DNA of 64,000 nucleotides. Origin: Lachnospiraceae bacterium UBA7196. GTDB lineage: Bacteria; Bacillota; Clostridia; Lachnospirales; Lachnospiraceae. Of this stretch, positions 1 to 7,286 are shown piece after piece (the first letter of the stretch is position 1; each line of letters begins with the position of its first letter). The DNA lies in NCBI GenBank assembly GCA_002490835.1, contig DKUU01000022.1, positions 19,053 to 83,052 of the forward strand, in the 5' to 3' direction. Below the pieces are notes generated by a model. It saw only the letters and a program-made list of their open reading frames with translations, did not search any database and was not told the origin of the DNA. Made by a program: the position numbers and the translations under genes.

Positions 1-294
1 CTTTCCCTGCGCCTCTTCCACACGCTCCGAATACCCCAGAAAGTCCTTTGGCAGCGCATCGTAGGCAGCCTGCATCTCCTCTCCCCGGCGCGTATAAATC
101 TCCCGCGGCAGCCAGATGCAAAAAGAGGGGCCAAAATCATGGTCCCTCGAAATCTCATCGTCAAATCCCAGACATTCGGAACCGTAGCCGACAAGTCCCG
201 CCGCCGTCTGGTCGGCAATTTCGGGAAACTGATCTTCTATCATCGGCCTGCCGTATGTCTCATAATATTTTTGTGATAATTCCAATCCTTTCAT
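1..294 (-). CDS. DUF4037 family protein (partial, 3' end outside window)
   Basis: The first 98 codons are present; the gene runs off the left edge. The N-terminus resembles DUF4037 proteins, which have a nucleotidyltransferase-like N-terminal region: a YGRPMIE segment near residue 13, GYGSECLGFDDEISRDHDFG near residues 37-56, and FCIWLP after it. The Asp-rich DDEISRDHD stretch is where a metal-binding acidic pair of a nucleotidyltransferase would sit; that role is inferred. The ATG overlaps the TGA of the upstream TPR gene (ATGA at 291-294), so the two are probably translationally coupled. Substrate unknown. Confidence 0.75.
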   Translation of the reverse strand, partial: MKGLELSQKYYETYGRPMIEDQFPEIADQTAAGLVGYGSECLGFDDEISRDHDFGPSFCIWLPREIYTRRGEEMQAAYDALPKDFLGYSERVEEAQGK

Positions 295-1145
295 AACTTC
301 CCAATCACTTCCCGCGCCCTGTCCGCATAGCGCTTTTGTTCGGCCTCATCTCCCATAGCCCCGCACACCGCGGCACAGTTTTCGCAGAGGATCCCGTAGC
401 TCATATTCTCCCCGTAATGACGCTTCACATCGGTAAGCGCCCGCTCATAGTAAGACAGGGCTTCCTCATATGCGCCGTCGCGGAAGCATGCTTCTCCCAT
501 GCCGGCCAGCGCGCCGCTGTAATGCTCGTTCGGCTCTCCCGCCTCCTGTTCAAAAAGGTCGATAGCCCGCGCAAGGCAGCGCTTCGCCTCCTCATTCTCG
601 GAGAGTTTAAAATAGACCAGCGCCAGATTGGTGAGGGTGGTCGCTGTCTGCGCTCCGCTCCCCTTTTGCTTTTCTATGATGGCAAGCGCCCTTTTCGCAC
701 AGTCCGCCGCTTCCCTGTCTTCGCCGGCTTTTTCCAGCATAATGCTCATGTTATTGTAAAGTCCCGCCCATCTGTAGTCCTCCGCAGGCAGGATTCTCTC
801 ATAAATCTGCATGGCCTGTCTGTAAAGGCGCAGCGCATGGGCAAGATTTCCGCCCGCACTGTAAGCGGTGGCCGCATTTAAGAGCGTGGTCGCAAAGTGT
901 TCGCTGTCTTCCAGCTTCAATTCTTCCATCAAAAGCAATACATCTTCTGCCGCCGCATAGGACTTCTCGAAAGCGGACACGCTGCGGTAAAAGCCGATCA
1001 TCTCATTGCAGATCGAGATATAGGCCGCATAGTCCTCTTCCTCCTTCGCCGTCTGCAGGGAAGCTGTCAGATAAGCATCCACCCCAGCCGTATCGTTCTT
1101 TTCAAAATAGGAATCCAGCTCTTCAAAAAAGCGGTCGATGTTCAT
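291..1145 (-). CDS. Tetratricopeptide repeat protein
   Basis: 284 residues with no signal peptide or membrane segment, so probably cytoplasmic. From about residue 80 onward it consists of TPR-like helical pairs with typical spacing (for example AATAYSAGGNLAHALRLYRQ, then NNMSIMLEKAGEDREAADCA, then NLALVYFKLSENEEAKRCLA), five or so repeats. TPR proteins are protein-protein scaffolds; no enzymatic domain is visible. It lies 14 bp downstream of hflC and overlaps the DUF4037 gene by 4 bp, so it may partner that protein. Specific function unknown. Confidence 0.8.
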   Translation of the reverse strand: MNIDRFFEELDSYFEKNDTAGVDAYLTASLQTAKEEEDYAAYISICNEMIGFYRSVSAFEKSYAAAEDVLLLMEELKLEDSEHFATTLLNAATAYSAGGNLAHALRLYRQAMQIYERILPAEDYRWAGLYNNMSIMLEKAGEDREAADCAKRALAIIEKQKGSGAQTATTLTNLALVYFKLSENEEAKRCLARAIDLFEQEAGEPNEHYSGALAGMGEACFRDGAYEEALSYYERALTDVKRHYGENMSYGILCENCAAVCGAMGDEAEQKRYADRAREVIGKL

Positions 1146-1159
1146 AGCGGTATCGCTCC

Positions 1160-2218
1160 TTAATATCTGCCGTTAAAAATCTGGGTGATCGGGGAATCCT
1201 CCGTGAGGATCACTGTTTTATTGTCCCCTACCACGCTCTCCTTGAGCGCATCCAGCGCACGCACAAAGGAGTAAAAATCGGTCTTTTCCGGGTCGGAATA
1301 GGCGCCGGAAAGGATACGCATATATTCGGCTTCCCCCTCCGCAATGGTCGCCTCGGCCTTCGCCTGCGCATCGGAGAGCATGATAGAAACCTCCTTGTCG
1401 GTGGTATTCTCTATCATCTTCGCCTCGGACTTTCCTTCCGCTGTATACTGAGCCGCGATATTGCCGCGCTCTGAGATCATACGGTTGTAGACCGCCTGCT
1501 TATTGTCGTCCGGCAGATCGAGTTTCTTGACTTCCACCGCCGCAAGTTCGATGCCATACTGTTTCTCCACATGATTGATCTGTCCCATGACCGCTTCGGT
1601 CAACGAAGTGATCCGCACCACTTCCTCATGCCCTTCCGAGAGGTCAAGGTCATTCCCCTGAATTTCCGTTCCGGAGTCATCCACAGTGATGGTCATCTTA
1701 CCGTCACGGCTCCTGATCACCTCGTCCTGTTTCATATTGGAAATGGTATTTTTCGTAGCGTTATAAACAATAGCGTCGATACGGCTCTCCGCGTTAGTCA
1801 CCGAACAGCTCAAAGTCTGGGCAAATTTTAAAGGATCCGTCACCCGCCAGAGTACGTAGCTGTCCACGATCATCGTCTTTTTGTCCGAAGTGATCACGTC
1901 GGAAGGCGGCAGGTCATAGAGCAGAAGCTCCTTAGGGACAATGTCCACGGACTCGATAAACGGAATCTTAAAGGAGAGTCCCGGAACCGATACCACTCTG
2001 TCCACACGCCCGAACTGCCTGATCAGCTTGAATTGGTTTTGTTTGGTCACCACCATCGAATTCGCTAAAAGTACGATGGCCACGACCGCAAGCAGGCCGA
2101 GAAAAATGCCGATTTTGCCGCCCTTTTTCTTTTCTTTATCATTCTTTTTCTTCGTACCGTCGGAGTTAAAACGCTCGTAGGTCTGTGTATTCTGTGTAAA
2201 ATTACTAAAGTCCGCCAT
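1160..2218 (-). CDS. hflC: HflC-like SPFH-domain membrane protein
   Basis: 352 residues. A charged Lys-rich N-terminus is followed by one membrane segment (about residues 36-56), an SPFH/Band 7 domain (about 57-250, with the start KQNQFKLIRQFGRV) and a helical Ala/Glu-rich region (SDAQAKAEATIAEGEAEYMR) typical of the HflC C-terminus. HflC pairs with HflK in a membrane complex that modulates the FtsH protease; this is known for the family and inferred here. It lies 28 bp downstream of hflK in the same orientation. FtsH itself is not in the window. Confidence 0.88.
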   Translation of the reverse strand: MADFSNFTQNTQTYERFNSDGTKKKNDKEKKKGGKIGIFLGLLAVVAIVLLANSMVVTKQNQFKLIRQFGRVDRVVSVPGLSFKIPFIESVDIVPKELLLYDLPPSDVITSDKKTMIVDSYVLWRVTDPLKFAQTLSCSVTNAESRIDAIVYNATKNTISNMKQDEVIRSRDGKMTITVDDSGTEIQGNDLDLSEGHEEVVRITSLTEAVMGQINHVEKQYGIELAAVEVKKLDLPDDNKQAVYNRMISERGNIAAQYTAEGKSEAKMIENTTDKEVSIMLSDAQAKAEATIAEGEAEYMRILSGAYSDPEKTDFYSFVRALDALKESVVGDNKTVILTEDSPITQIFNGRY

Positions 2219-2246
2219 ATTTTTTCCTCCTGATCAGCGCTGCCTG

Positions 2247-3275
2247 TTAGTCTTCTTCCGTACCCGTCTCATTGACATCTGTCCGATCCGCCTGCGTCTT
2301 ATCCGCATCCTGCACAGACGAAGAGTCCTCCGAAACGAAGCTTTCAAGCGGCAGCATGGTGGTGGTCTTTCCGCCCTCGCCCTCGATGACAACCTTGACG
2401 TCCGGCAGCACATCCTCTATCGCTTCATAAAACATTCGCTTTTTCGTCACTTCCGGATACTTCACATATTCCTGATACATGGAATTGAAGCGGGCCGCCT
2501 GACCGTTGGCCTCGTTGATGCGCTCCTGCTTCTTTGCCTCCGCATTCTGCAGAATCTTATCCGACTCCGCCTCCGCGTTGGGAATCTGTTCATTGCGGTA
2601 TTTATTAGCATTATTTAAGGCCGTCTCCTTACCCTGCTTGGCGGTCTCTACCTCCTTAAAGGCATTCTGTACCTCCGCAGTCGGCGGCTCCGCATCCTGA
2701 ATCGTGATGTTTACCAGTTGGATACCGATATCGTAGGTCTCAAGCTTATCAAGGATCATCTGCTTGATATTGGACTGAATCTCATTCTTGCCGGTGGTCA
2801 GCACACTGTCAACACCGTAGGAACCGATGGTCGTGCGGATACAGTTCTGGGCTATATTTTTCAGGACCAGATCCGGCTTCTGCGATGCGTAAAGAGCTTT
2901 GACAGGATCGGTCACTCTATATTCCACATAGAAATCTACATTGATAAAATTGTAGTCGGAGGTGATCATCATCGTATCCTCCCCGCTATCTATGCTCTCC
3001 CCGTTCTCATTCTGCCGGTAGCCGATGGGAAATCCCTGAATGGTCGTGTTTACCTTCGTCACCGTCTGGATAAAGGGAATCTTAAAATGAAGCCCCGGCG
3101 TAGAGACGGCTTTGGGTGAGCCGAAAGTACAGACGACTGCCTGCTCCTCCTCCTGAATCGAATAGTAGGAGCCGCTGACCAGCACGAGAAGAATGATGAC
3201 AACAACAATGATCTTCACTGCCGCGGCGCCCTTCCCTTTGGGAATGTTTACTTTTGGTCTGCTTTTTCCTAACAT
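2247..3275 (-). CDS. hflK: HflK-like SPFH-domain membrane protein
   Basis: 342 residues from the chosen start. The reading frame extends upstream to 3344, but the ATG at 3275 has AAAGGA six bases upstream and gives the usual basic N-terminus (MLGKSRPKVN). A single membrane helix (about 20-40) is followed by an SPFH domain (EEEQAVVCTFGSPKAVSTPG near the start) and a Lys/Ala/Glu coiled region, then an acidic Ser/Asp tail. First gene of the hflK-hflC-TPR-DUF4037 run. Family role: part of the HflKC complex that regulates FtsH. Confidence 0.88.
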   Translation of the reverse strand: MLGKSRPKVNIPKGKGAAAVKIIVVVIILLVLVSGSYYSIQEEEQAVVCTFGSPKAVSTPGLHFKIPFIQTVTKVNTTIQGFPIGYRQNENGESIDSGEDTMMITSDYNFINVDFYVEYRVTDPVKALYASQKPDLVLKNIAQNCIRTTIGSYGVDSVLTTGKNEIQSNIKQMILDKLETYDIGIQLVNITIQDAEPPTAEVQNAFKEVETAKQGKETALNNANKYRNEQIPNAEAESDKILQNAEAKKQERINEANGQAARFNSMYQEYVKYPEVTKKRMFYEAIEDVLPDVKVVIEGEGGKTTTMLPLESFVSEDSSSVQDADKTQADRTDVNETGTEED

Positions 3276-3423
3276 GGTTTTTCCTTTCATTAAAGAGTTC
3301 TTGTTTTTCTTAAGTACATGGTATATTATATCATAATACAGCATTCCATCTATTAAAATTTAATAAATTTCCTAAGAAAATACAGAAAAACTAGAAATTG
3401 GAAAGGAAAAGGAGACCAGCATT

Positions 3424-4161
3424 ATGAGAATCATCTTTATCAGACACGGCGATCCCGACTATGAAAACGACTGTCTCACAAAAAAAGGCGAACGGGAGGC
3501 CGGGCTTCTCGCAAATCGGGTGGCAAAATGGGAAAATATCTCACAGTTTTACTGTTCTCCTCTGGGGAGGGCGAAACAGACCGCTTCCTACTCTCTTGCC
3601 GCCGTCGGCAGAGAGGCTGTCACCTATGATTGGATGAAGGAATTTATGTACAAGATCGAAGATCCCACAACGGGACGCCACGGCGTACCCTGGGACTTCA
3701 TGCCGGAATACTGGACAAACATTCCCGAAATGTATGATAAAAAGGACTGGAGAAAGACAGATATCTACCGCTCCAACCCCGACCTCATCCCCGCTTACGA
3801 CGAAGTCTGCGCCGGGCTTGACGGCATTCTCGCCTCCTACGGCTATGAGCGGGAGAACAACTGTTACAAAAATAACAATCCCGCCGCTGAGGACGGGACT
3901 GTGAAACAAGATACGATCGTTATCTTCTGTCATTTAGGCGTCACCTGCGTGATGATGAGCCATCTGCTCGGCTTTTCGCCGGCGCTCCTCTTCCACGATT
4001 TCTATCTGGCGCCCACCTCGGTGACCGTGCTGGCCACAGAGGAGCGGCGTGACAACATCGCCCATTTCCGCGCGCAGGTGATCGGCGACACATACCATTT
4101 ATTACAGGGCGGCGAACCGGTCTCCGCCGCCGGCTATTTTACAGATCCTTTTCAGGGGTAG
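3424..4161 (+). CDS. Histidine phosphatase family protein
   Basis: 245 residues. The N-terminal MRIIFIRHGD carries the RHG phosphohistidine motif (residues 7-9); the second catalytic-type histidine is in IFCHLGVT, and the CSPLGRAKQTA block is the usual phosphoglycerate mutase-like substrate-loop motif. Family members remove phosphate from varied small molecules or proteins; the substrate here cannot be told. An AAAGGAGA ribosome site precedes the ATG. Transcribed divergently from hflK and ending 3 bp from the convergent membrane gene. Confidence 0.85.
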   Translation: MRIIFIRHGDPDYENDCLTKKGEREAGLLANRVAKWENISQFYCSPLGRAKQTASYSLAAVGREAVTYDWMKEFMYKIEDPTTGRHGVPWDFMPEYWTNIPEMYDKKDWRKTDIYRSNPDLIPAYDEVCAGLDGILASYGYERENNCYKNNNPAAEDGTVKQDTIVIFCHLGVTCVMMSHLLGFSPALLFHDFYLAPTSVTVLATEERRDNIAHFRAQVIGDTYHLLQGGEPVSAAGYFTDPFQG

Positions 4162-4164
4162 GCT

Positions 4165-5136
4165 TTACTGCCACCCCTGTGTCATCGGCATGGACGGATA
4201 ATCGTCCTCTAATTTCGCTATCGCAATGCCCATAAACGCTAATGTAGCAACCAGCCTGATGCCGAAGGGAATCGAAAAACTAACAAACGGCAGCAATTCG
4301 ATGACCGTCGCGATCACAAACAGCACTACCTTTGAATATACCGCAACCCTAAACAGCGCGCCTGCCTCCACCTGCTTTTTCATAATGGAAGCCATGAGCA
4401 TTCCCAAAAGCAGATAAAGCGCCGCACATGCGAAATACCACAAAACCCTTCCCACAAAGATAAAAACATATACGATCGCCAATATAACCAGTATTAACGG
4501 CACCAGCTTGGTGACGATCCATGTTCTGCTGATTTCCATGCTGTTTCCGAGATCTTTGAAATTAAGCTGCTGATACTCCGCATTCTGCATGAGCGACAGC
4601 CTGTCACGGCCAATCAGAAGAATATTGGAATATCCCTCAGCCGCCATCTCAGCCGCGTCATCATAGGAAAACCCGTCAACATCTTCCGTCATATAAACAA
4701 ATAAGCCGGCGTCGTCATACATGAAGTCCTCGTCCAGATACAGTCTGCCGTTCTTTACCTCAAAATCAGGCAGTGCATCCGCTACCTTATTCATATCAAC
4801 AGACGAAAATACGAGTGCAAGAGAAATAAATGAAAATACGGTGGCGATCAGCACCAGAAGCGTCACAAAACCGATCATGCTCCCGGTCTTTACCTTTGTC
4901 AGCCTGCTGTACTTCGTCGGCACAAAAGCAAGGGCAAACTGCTGAAAAATATTCGGCGGGGTTTCCTGCTGATAAGGATTGACCTTTTGGTAGCCATACT
5001 CCTGCTGAAACTGGTTCCCCTGCTGCTGGTAAGGATTCCCTTGTTGTTGGTAAGGATTCCCCTGTTGTTGGTAAGGATTCCCCTGCTGTTGATAAGGATC
5101 TCCCTGCTGCTGGTTTTGATTGAATTGATTGTCCAT
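4165..5136 (-). CDS. DUF1189-like membrane protein with N-terminal Gln-rich repeats
   Basis: 323 residues. The ATG at 5136 has GGAGG five bases upstream, better placed than that of the in-frame ATG at 5148. The N-terminus has five QQQGNPY-type heptads (residues 9-43). Then come a predicted membrane segment near residue 85, an extracytoplasmic stretch (about 110-190) with DxDGFSYDDAAEMA, and four more membrane segments in the C-terminal half. The layout fits DUF1189 membrane proteins of Firmicutes (moderate certainty). The Gln/Pro/Tyr-rich tail is probably cytoplasmic and disordered. Function unknown. Follows trpS with a 67-bp gap. Confidence 0.65.
   Translation of the reverse strand: MDNQFNQNQQQGDPYQQQGNPYQQQGNPYQQQGNPYQQQGNQFQQEYGYQKVNPYQQETPPNIFQQFALAFVPTKYSRLTKVKTGSMIGFVTLLVLIATVFSFISLALVFSSVDMNKVADALPDFEVKNGRLYLDEDFMYDDAGLFVYMTEDVDGFSYDDAAEMAAEGYSNILLIGRDRLSLMQNAEYQQLNFKDLGNSMEISRTWIVTKLVPLILVILAIVYVFIFVGRVLWYFACAALYLLLGMLMASIMKKQVEAGALFRVAVYSKVVLFVIATVIELLPFVSFSIPFGIRLVATLAFMGIAIAKLEDDYPSMPMTQGWQ
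5008..5112 (-). repeat. Five tandem 21-bp coding repeats (QQQGNPY heptads)
   Basis: Five consecutive 21-bp units inside the 5' end of the DUF1189-like gene encode QQQGDPY, QQQGNPY (three times) and QQQGNQF. The units differ at silent positions (CAG/CAA, GGG/GGA). Unit number could change by slippage without shifting the frame. Confidence 0.9.
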
Positions 5137-5203
5137 CTTTCCCTCCATTCTTCCTTTATCTTTTATATGCTATTCCGCCAAACGATATCTCATTTTATCG
5201 CCG

Positions 5204-6208
5204 TCAGCGGATGCGCTCCGGGAACCCTACCTTTTTCTGCACCTTACGCAGTGTCTTTCCGGCAAAATAATTTGCCTTCTCCGCGTTTTCTTTGATGATC
5301 TTATCGATGTAATCCTTGTTTTTGCCCAAATCGTCGTATCTGTCCTGCAAAGGCTTGAGTACACCCACCACGGCTTCCCCTACAGCCATCTTAAAATCGC
5401 CGTAACCCTTGCCGTCAAACTCCCGCTCCGTCTCCTCCGGCGTCTTTCCCGTGCAGACACAGTAAATATCGATCAGGTTCCGGATGCCCGGCTGCTCCTC
5501 GCGGTAACGCACGCAAGCTTCGGAATCGGTCACCGCCCGCTTGAATTTGCGGATGATGGTGTCGGGATCATCCATCAGGTAAATACTGGCATTCGGATTT
5601 TCGTCGGACTTTGACATCTTCTTTTCCGGATTCTGCAGGCTCTTGATGCTGGCCCCGGTCTTACCGACATAGGGCTCCGGAATCGTAAACACGTCTCCGT
5701 AAATGGCATTAAAACGCTGGGCAATATCCCTCGTGATCTCCAAATGCTGCAGCTGGTCCTTGCCGACAGGCACCACATCCGCCTGATAGAGCAGGATATC
5801 CGCCGCCATCAGCACCGGGTAGGTGAAAAGTCCCGCATTGATGTTGTCTGCGTGTTTCGCCGCCTTATCCTTGAACTGGGTCATGCGGTTCAACTCCCCC
5901 ATATAAGTAAAACAATTCAAAATCCACGAAAGCTCCGCATGTCCTGAGACGTGGGATTGATAATAAAGACAGTTCTTTTCGGGATCGATCCCCGCCGCGA
6001 TGTAGAGCGTAAGCAGATTTCTAGCCCGTCTCCGCAGTTCTGCCGGATCCTGTCTGATGGTGATGGAATGAAGGTCCACCACGGAATAAAAGCACTGGTA
6101 CTCGTCACAGAGCGTCACCCAATTCTTCAAAGCCCCCAGATAATTTCCCAGCGTCAGATTCCCCGTCGCCTGCATACCGCTGAACAATACCTTGTTTCCG
6201 TCTAACAT
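5204..6208 (-). CDS. trpS: Tryptophanyl-tRNA synthetase
   Basis: 334 residues, normal for bacterial TrpRS. It charges tRNA-Trp in the cytoplasm. The class I signatures are present: a HIGH-like GNLTLGNYLGAL near residue 16 and KKMSKSDENPN near residue 195. VLMAADILLYQADVVPVGKDQLQH is the typical Trp/ATP pocket region. The frame is open to 6283, but the protein family begins at the ATG at 6208 (MLDGNKVLFSG), with AGAGGA upstream. No T-box is visible in the short leader. Confidence 0.96.
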   Translation of the reverse strand: MLDGNKVLFSGMQATGNLTLGNYLGALKNWVTLCDEYQCFYSVVDLHSITIRQDPAELRRRARNLLTLYIAAGIDPEKNCLYYQSHVSGHAELSWILNCFTYMGELNRMTQFKDKAAKHADNINAGLFTYPVLMAADILLYQADVVPVGKDQLQHLEITRDIAQRFNAIYGDVFTIPEPYVGKTGASIKSLQNPEKKMSKSDENPNASIYLMDDPDTIIRKFKRAVTDSEACVRYREEQPGIRNLIDIYCVCTGKTPEETEREFDGKGYGDFKMAVGEAVVGVLKPLQDRYDDLGKNKDYIDKIIKENAEKANYFAGKTLRKVQKKVGFPERIR

Positions 6209-6318
6209 AATGCGCTTCTTTCCTCTCTTGTCCGCCTTATTTTCAGCCCGTAAGCTTTTGTCATTCTTTATCCAATATAGCACCGCTGCCCTCTCCCGTC
6301 AAGGAATCGTCGCGCTGC

Positions 6319-6348
6319 AAAAGAAGAAGAGACCGGTACGCGGTCTCT
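6319..6348 (-). terminator. Rho-independent terminator
   Basis: On the minus strand AGAGACC-GCGTACC-GGTCTCT forms a short GC stem followed by TTCTTCTTTT. It lies 30 bp downstream of the Cys-rich peptide gene and would end the GH13-like/DUF5662/Cys-rich transcript before trpS. The T tract is interrupted by C. Confidence 0.6.
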
Positions 6349-6378
6349 CCCTCCTTTACAATCCATGGGTAACGAAAA

Positions 6379-6681
6379 TCAGTTCCCTTCCGCTTCACAG
6401 CCGCAGGTAGAACCGTTCCCGTTAAAAGGTCTCTGCTCAAAACGGGGCTCAAAACGGGAATCCTCACAGGGACAGGGTGCCGGCTCAGGTCTTGCACACG
6501 GCGGTTCCGGTCTCGGACAAGGGCGGACCGGCTCGTCACAGCCGCAGCCGTTTCTGCCGTCGTTATCGTCACAGCGATCGTTCCCGCCGCGTCCGCAGCC
6601 ATTGTTCCCGTTCCCGCCGAAGAAGCCGTTTCCGTTCTGTCCGCAGAAAAGCAGCAAAAGTATGATCCAACAACAGTTCAT
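6379..6681 (-). CDS. Small Cys/Gly/Asn-rich protein with hydrophobic N-terminus
   Basis: 100 residues. It begins MNCCWIILLLLFCGQNGN, a short hydrophobic stretch flanked by Cys. Then come a Gly/Asn-rich part (FFGGNGNNGCGRGGND) and a Cys/Pro/Glu/Arg-rich part (CPRPEPPCARPEPAPCPC). The composition recalls small structural or spore-surface proteins of Clostridia, but no family is recognised. AAGGAG lies 11 bases before the ATG. The same DNA is open in other frames because of its low complexity; this frame is chosen for its ribosome site, its hydrophobic start and the terminator downstream. Confidence 0.6.
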   Translation of the reverse strand: MNCCWIILLLLFCGQNGNGFFGGNGNNGCGRGGNDRCDDNDGRNGCGCDEPVRPCPRPEPPCARPEPAPCPCEDSRFEPRFEQRPFNGNGSTCGCEAEGN

Positions 6682-6740
6682 AGGGTTTCATCTCCTTTTT
6701 CTCTCATACCCTATCGTATGCGGGAAAAGGGAGTTGGTTC

Positions 6741-7286
6741 TCATTTCAGGTCGCGGACGAGGATCCTTTTTCTGATATAGCGGAAAGTCTTTTCCTCACC
6801 CTGCTCCGCCAGCATGTGCAAGAGGAACTCCAAAAGCCGCTTGGTCTTTTTGTGCAAAGGCGGCGGTGTTTTCGACGACTGATAGTAGAGCAGGGGATCC
6901 TGATCCTTGTAGGATGCCCCGTGATAGACTTTGCAGGCCGCTACGCGGTCCATAAACATCTCCACCACATAGCGGGTCGGCATGGGCGCAGGCGCCATAC
7001 CTCCTTCAATCTCCTTTGAACTGTAGTCAATCCAGTACTCATAGTGATGCTTGTTTCGTCCCTTGTGGTGGAGCCATGCCGAAGAGTAACCGATATCTTC
7101 CCTCTCCGCATTATTGGGGCTCCTGTCCCCCTGATAATATTTTGCCCCCACCAGAAACTCTGTGGGGCTGTACTTGGACAGGTCGTGCAGCAGTCCCTGT
7201 CTGAAAAGTCCCACCCGGAAGCAGCCGTCCATGACCAACAGTTTATGATGGGTGATGGTCTTAAAATGTTCCCATGCTTTGTTCAT
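6741..7286 (-). CDS. DUF5662 family protein
   Basis: 181 residues, soluble. LLHDLSKYSPTEF (near residue 32) and AWLHHKGRNKHHYEYW (near 70) are His/Asp-rich and are the conserved blocks of DUF5662 proteins; they look like an HD-type metal site, but activity is not established. The ATG overlaps the stop of the GH13-like gene (ATGA at 7283-7286), indicating one transcript. Its biochemical role is unknown. Confidence 0.75.
   Translation of the reverse strand: MNKAWEHFKTITHHKLLVMDGCFRVGLFRQGLLHDLSKYSPTEFLVGAKYYQGDRSPNNAEREDIGYSSAWLHHKGRNKHHYEYWIDYSSKEIEGGMAPAPMPTRYVVEMFMDRVAACKVYHGASYKDQDPLLYYQSSKTPPPLHKKTKRLLEFLLHMLAEQGEEKTFRYIRKRILVRDLK

Noticed and set aside
5008..5112. CRISPR-like repeats
   Set aside because: The units are contiguous, encode a heptad in frame and have no spacers.
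6209..6378. T-box riboswitch for trpS
   Set aside because: The leader is too short and has no T-box sequence or specifier-stem layout.
6261..6602. 113-codon minus-strand frame overlapping the Cys-rich gene
   Set aside because: Thr/Ala/Arg-rich low-complexity frame without ribosome site; it also crosses the terminator at 6319-6348.
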